A stretch of DNA of 64,000 nucleotides from Geodermatophilaceae bacterium URHA0031 (lineage in GTDB: Bacteria; Actinomycetota; Actinomycetes; Mycobacteriales; Geodermatophilaceae): contig JHVP01000006.1 in assembly GCA_000620205.1 (NCBI GenBank), forward strand, positions 124,001 to 188,000. Direction: 5' to 3'. Shown one piece after another: positions 61,967 to 64,000 of this stretch (the stretch's first letter is position 1; each line of letters opens with the position of its first letter). Under the pieces are notes generated by a model. The model had not been told where the DNA came from. It saw nothing but the letters and a program-made list of their open reading frames with translations, and ran no database searches. The position numbers and the translations under genes were made by a program.

Positions 61967-62163
61967 GACGACCTGCCCCCTGCACCCGCGCGCGCCCGGG
62001 CCGGGACCTTCCCGGAGGCGACGTGCACGTCCCAGTGTCCACTCATCGGCAGGTCGGTGGTCCTCCCGGACGGGTGAGCGGCATCCCACCCGGACCCCCA
62101 CGGACGGCCGCGTCCGGCCGGCGTGTACAGTTCTCCACCGTTGCCCGGTGCGCCGGGCAGCAC

Positions 62164-62239
<76 letters not shown>

Positions 62240-62253
62240 CGCTCTGCACTGAC

Positions 62254-62284
62254 CAGCGGCGATCCCTCGTGGGCATCGCCGCTG
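62254..62284 (+). terminator. Terminator after tRNA-Lys, inside the mini-island
   Basis: 10-bp stem CAGCGGCGAT / ATCGCCGCTG with an 11-nt loop, 14 nt after the tRNA and followed by CGTCGTTT. Confidence 0.7.
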
Positions 62285-62622
62285 CGTCGTTTCCGGCCCG
62301 CGCGTCACCCACCTACCCCCCAGTTACCTGCGGGACCCCATCAACCTGCGGGCTCGTCGCTGGAGGCTTGCCCGGCACAGAGGTCGGTGTCCTCGAGCGG
62401 CCCATTCAGGGCGACTTGCGCGACTCAAGCCCTAGATGGCCCTCTTCGTCGCGTCGCCAGACCCCCAACCTGCGCGTATCGACGACCGATCGCCAGCTAG
62501 CCAGGGGTCACGTCGCCGTCCTGGCGAGTCGTGGTCGTGGTCGCGGCGCTGGAGGCGCGCTTCGTGCAAACGCGGGAACAAGCGTCTTCCGGAGCATCTC
62601 CATGGAGGTGTAGGACGGAGCC

Positions 62623-63108
62623 GTGCGCATCCGAACGATGTCGGCGCTTCTCGGGGCGACCGTGACACTGCTCGCACCGGTGACACCAGCTCAAGCCGCC
62701 CCGGTGGTGATCTCGCAGGTCGACATCACGGTGCAGCTTGACGTCGTGCAGCCCGCTGACTGCGTCGGGGGAACCGAACATCTCGTCGGTCCTGAACGGG
62801 TGTTTGGGCAGGTGGTGGAGCACCCGGATGGCAGCTCCAGCTTCGTCGGCAACCTGACGGACGACCTGACGGTCGAGTTCTCCAACGGCTGGACGGGCGT
62901 CTTCACGACCAAGGAGCACTTCGCGCTCAACACTGTCGCCGGCGGGAATCAGGTCCAGACCAACGTCCACCAGGACACGACGCACGTGCGTGACCAGAAC
63001 GGAGTGCCTGTCGGCGTCATTTCGTTCCGGGTCGTGGAGCACTTCACCTTTGCCAACGGCGAATTCCGCACCGACGTGGTCCAGGCCCGGCTCACCTGCG
63101 ACATCTGA
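62623..63108 (+). CDS. Small secreted protein, cargo of the mini-island
   Basis: 161 aa. Signal peptide MRIRTMSALLGATVTLLAPV with likely cleavage after TPAQA, then a mature beta-rich domain of about 135 residues (VDITVQLDVVQPADCVGGTE, FVGNLTDDLTVEFSNGWTGV, VISFRVVEHFTFANGEFRTD) with two Cys near its ends (ADCVGG and LTCDI) that could form a disulfide. GTG 62623 has GGAGG further upstream. Codon third positions include many more A and T than in neighbouring genes, a sign of transfer. No family recognised. Confidence 0.8.
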   Translation: MRIRTMSALLGATVTLLAPVTPAQAAPVVISQVDITVQLDVVQPADCVGGTEHLVGPERVFGQVVEHPDGSSSFVGNLTDDLTVEFSNGWTGVFTTKEHFALNTVAGGNQVQTNVHQDTTHVRDQNGVPVGVISFRVVEHFTFANGEFRTDVVQARLTCDI

Positions 63109-63417
63109 CACCCCCGGTCAATCGCGTTCCTTGGCTCTGGCGCAGGAGACACCGCCTCCCCGGACCCAAGACGATGGGTTGGCTTCGTCGTTGGTCAGGC
63201 AAGGCTGGAGGGGTCGTCGCGACAACGACCCTTGGAGCCGTCACCAAGATCCTCCTGGAGCAGGGGTTGCCCCTCTGAGGCCAACCTCGAGTGTCCCCAC
63301 TTGCTCCCCGGTCTTGTTGCCAACAGGGGTGACCCTCGATGACGCGCCAGCCGAGACCTCCGAGGCAGGGGGCAGCCGATGATGCCGAGTGATCGGCTCT
63401 GATCCCGGCGCTCGAAC
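63109..63417. other. Right part of the mini-island, no gene seen
   Basis: 309 bp with lower GC than the chromosome around it. Frames are short and lack family signal. No recombinase remnant was found. Confidence 0.4.
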
Positions 63418-63455
63418 TCAGCGGGTTCGGGGTTCAAGTCCCTGATGGCGCACCA
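63418..63455 (+). repeat. Displaced copy of the tRNA-Lys 3' end (att repeat)
   Basis: 38 bp equal to tRNA-Lys bases 62202-62239 apart from A63436 in place of G in the T-loop (TTCAAGT rather than TTCGAGT), including CCA. A perfect terminator hairpin begins 8 nt later, the distance seen after the intact tRNA-His. Confidence 0.88.
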
Positions 63456-63462
63456 GGTCCGC

Positions 63463-63496
63463 GAAGCGGCTCCGTCCTCCGGGACGGAGCCGCTTC
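63463..63496 (+). terminator. Hairpin after the displaced tRNA-Lys end; probable original tRNA-Lys terminator
   Basis: 14-bp perfect stem GAAGCGGCTCCGTC / GACGGAGCCGCTTC with loop CTCCGG. No promoter or gene immediately upstream now needs it, so it most likely terminated tRNA-Lys before the insertion. Confidence 0.75.
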
Positions 63497-63602
63497 GTCA
63501 TCTCCGGGCTCCGACCTCCGGCTCACCCTGGGCCACGGCTCGCCTGTCCGCCGGCGGCTGCACCCCGGTGGGACCTCGCCCGCCGGCGCGGCGCAGGCTG
63601 GG

Positions 63603-63836
63603 GTGGTGGCGAACCTGATCGGCCTCCGGCCGCGACGACCGGGCAGTGACGACGACGGCGGCGCGCAGGACCGGCTGACCGGCCCGCTGCACGCGGTCGA
63701 GGGCGCGGCCGGCCGCGTGGCCGCCGAGCAGCACACCGACGTCCAGGCGCTGTGCGGGGAGTGGGTGCAGGTGGTGCCGGTCGAGGACGTGCCCGACGAC
63801 GCGGGGCTCTGCCCGGCCTGCCAGTACGGCAGCTGA
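63603..63836 (+). CDS. Small Cys-containing protein, hypothetical
   Basis: 77 aa. VEGAAGRVAAEQHTDVQALC, GEWVQVVPVEDVPDDAGLCP and ACQYGS: one Cys in the middle plus a C-terminal C-P-A-C pair and a His could bind zinc. The H-T-D-V-Q-A-L-C-G pattern is familiar from short actinobacterial zinc-binding hypothetical proteins. GTG 63603 or GTG 63606 may be the start. Confidence 0.6.
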   Translation: MVANLIGLRPRRPGSDDDGGAQDRLTGPLHAVEGAAGRVAAEQHTDVQALCGEWVQVVPVEDVPDDAGLCPACQYGS

Positions 63837-63958
63837 GGCGGCCCGGTGGCCGTGTTCTCGACCACCGGGCCTGGGGAAGCCGACCGCCGGCACCCGGCTG
63901 CCCCTGTCCGGCGTTCTGCCCTCGGCGTGCGCCGCCGAACCCGGATCGGGCCGATCCG

Positions 63959-64000
63959 TCAGCGCAACCCCGAGTTGCGCAGGTCGAAGACACCGGTGCG
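63959..64000 (-). CDS. C-terminal end of an unidentified protein (partial)
   Basis: Antisense from the window edge reads RTGVFDLRNSGLR and stops at 63959-63961. Codon use is normal for the organism. The 122 bp between this and the previous gene show nothing. Confidence 0.45.
   Translation of the reverse strand, partial: RTGVFDLRNSGLR

Overview
The window is very GC-rich (roughly 70-75 %) chromosomal DNA from an actinobacterium. It carries FO synthase (fbiC), a WhiB regulator, oligoribonuclease, EttA, GAF-ANTAR and STAS proteins, an ECF42-type sigma factor with its DGPF partner, many GTG starts and several apparently leaderless genes. The gene content fits Geodermatophilaceae (Blastococcus, Geodermatophilus, Modestobacter); this is an inference from content, not a database result.

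Layout. 1-7.9 kb is housekeeping: a roadblock/LC7 protein, a biotin ECF transporter operon (bioY-bioM-bioN) ending in a MOSC gene, a thioesterase, a small phosphatase, ettA, an ssb paralogue and a methyltransferase. 8.0-11.5 kb is a tRNA-Arg(UCU)-anchored island bounded by a 37-bp direct repeat, with a frameshifted tyrosine recombinase, a small conserved protein, a broken cNMP-binding gene and a membrane-anchored YVTN beta-propeller protein. 11.6-14.9 kb holds a lignin-aromatic pair, a LigM/GcvT-like O-demethylase and a eugenol/vanillyl-alcohol oxidase, with the C-terminal stump of a second demethylase between them. 15-24.6 kb is mixed accessory and stress material: LURP-one, DUF2252, DUF1254, a truncated SulP permease, a GAP-family membrane protein, two GAF-ANTAR regulators, and a TetR gene with paired operators facing a DUF2867-like gene.

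24.6-38.3 kb has an HtrA-like protease, an LLM oxidoreductase, two STAS proteins, a PAS-GGDEF-EAL protein, a lipoprotein, divergent SGNH hydrolase and transglutaminase genes sharing a long palindrome, the ECF42 sigma/DGPF pair, NAD kinase with a flavin disulfide reductase, and a flavin reductase. 38.4-50.8 kb has fbiC with a nearby fbiC 3'-end remnant, phaZ, amylosucrase, a cupin, a DUF885 peptidase, whiB with a clear promoter, a quinone oxidoreductase and a PAP2 phosphatase. 50.9-57.2 kb is a leucine-catabolism cluster (acyl-CoA dehydrogenase, methylcrotonyl-CoA carboxylase alpha and beta, divergent TetR) unusually split by a ferritin gene. 57.2-64 kb has a large membrane protein, orn, tRNA-His, an L,D-transpeptidase and tRNA-Lys. 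A second, cargo-only mini-island of about 1.25 kb lies between tRNA-Lys and a displaced copy of its 3' end.

The points most worth following are the two tRNA-bounded islands, especially the integrase-less one whose far end still carries what looks like the original tRNA-Lys terminator; two families of strictly intergenic palindromes; the eugenol oxidase/O-demethylase pair beside the first island; and the ferritin gene inside the MCC locus. No wholly new multigene system could be demonstrated from sequence alone.
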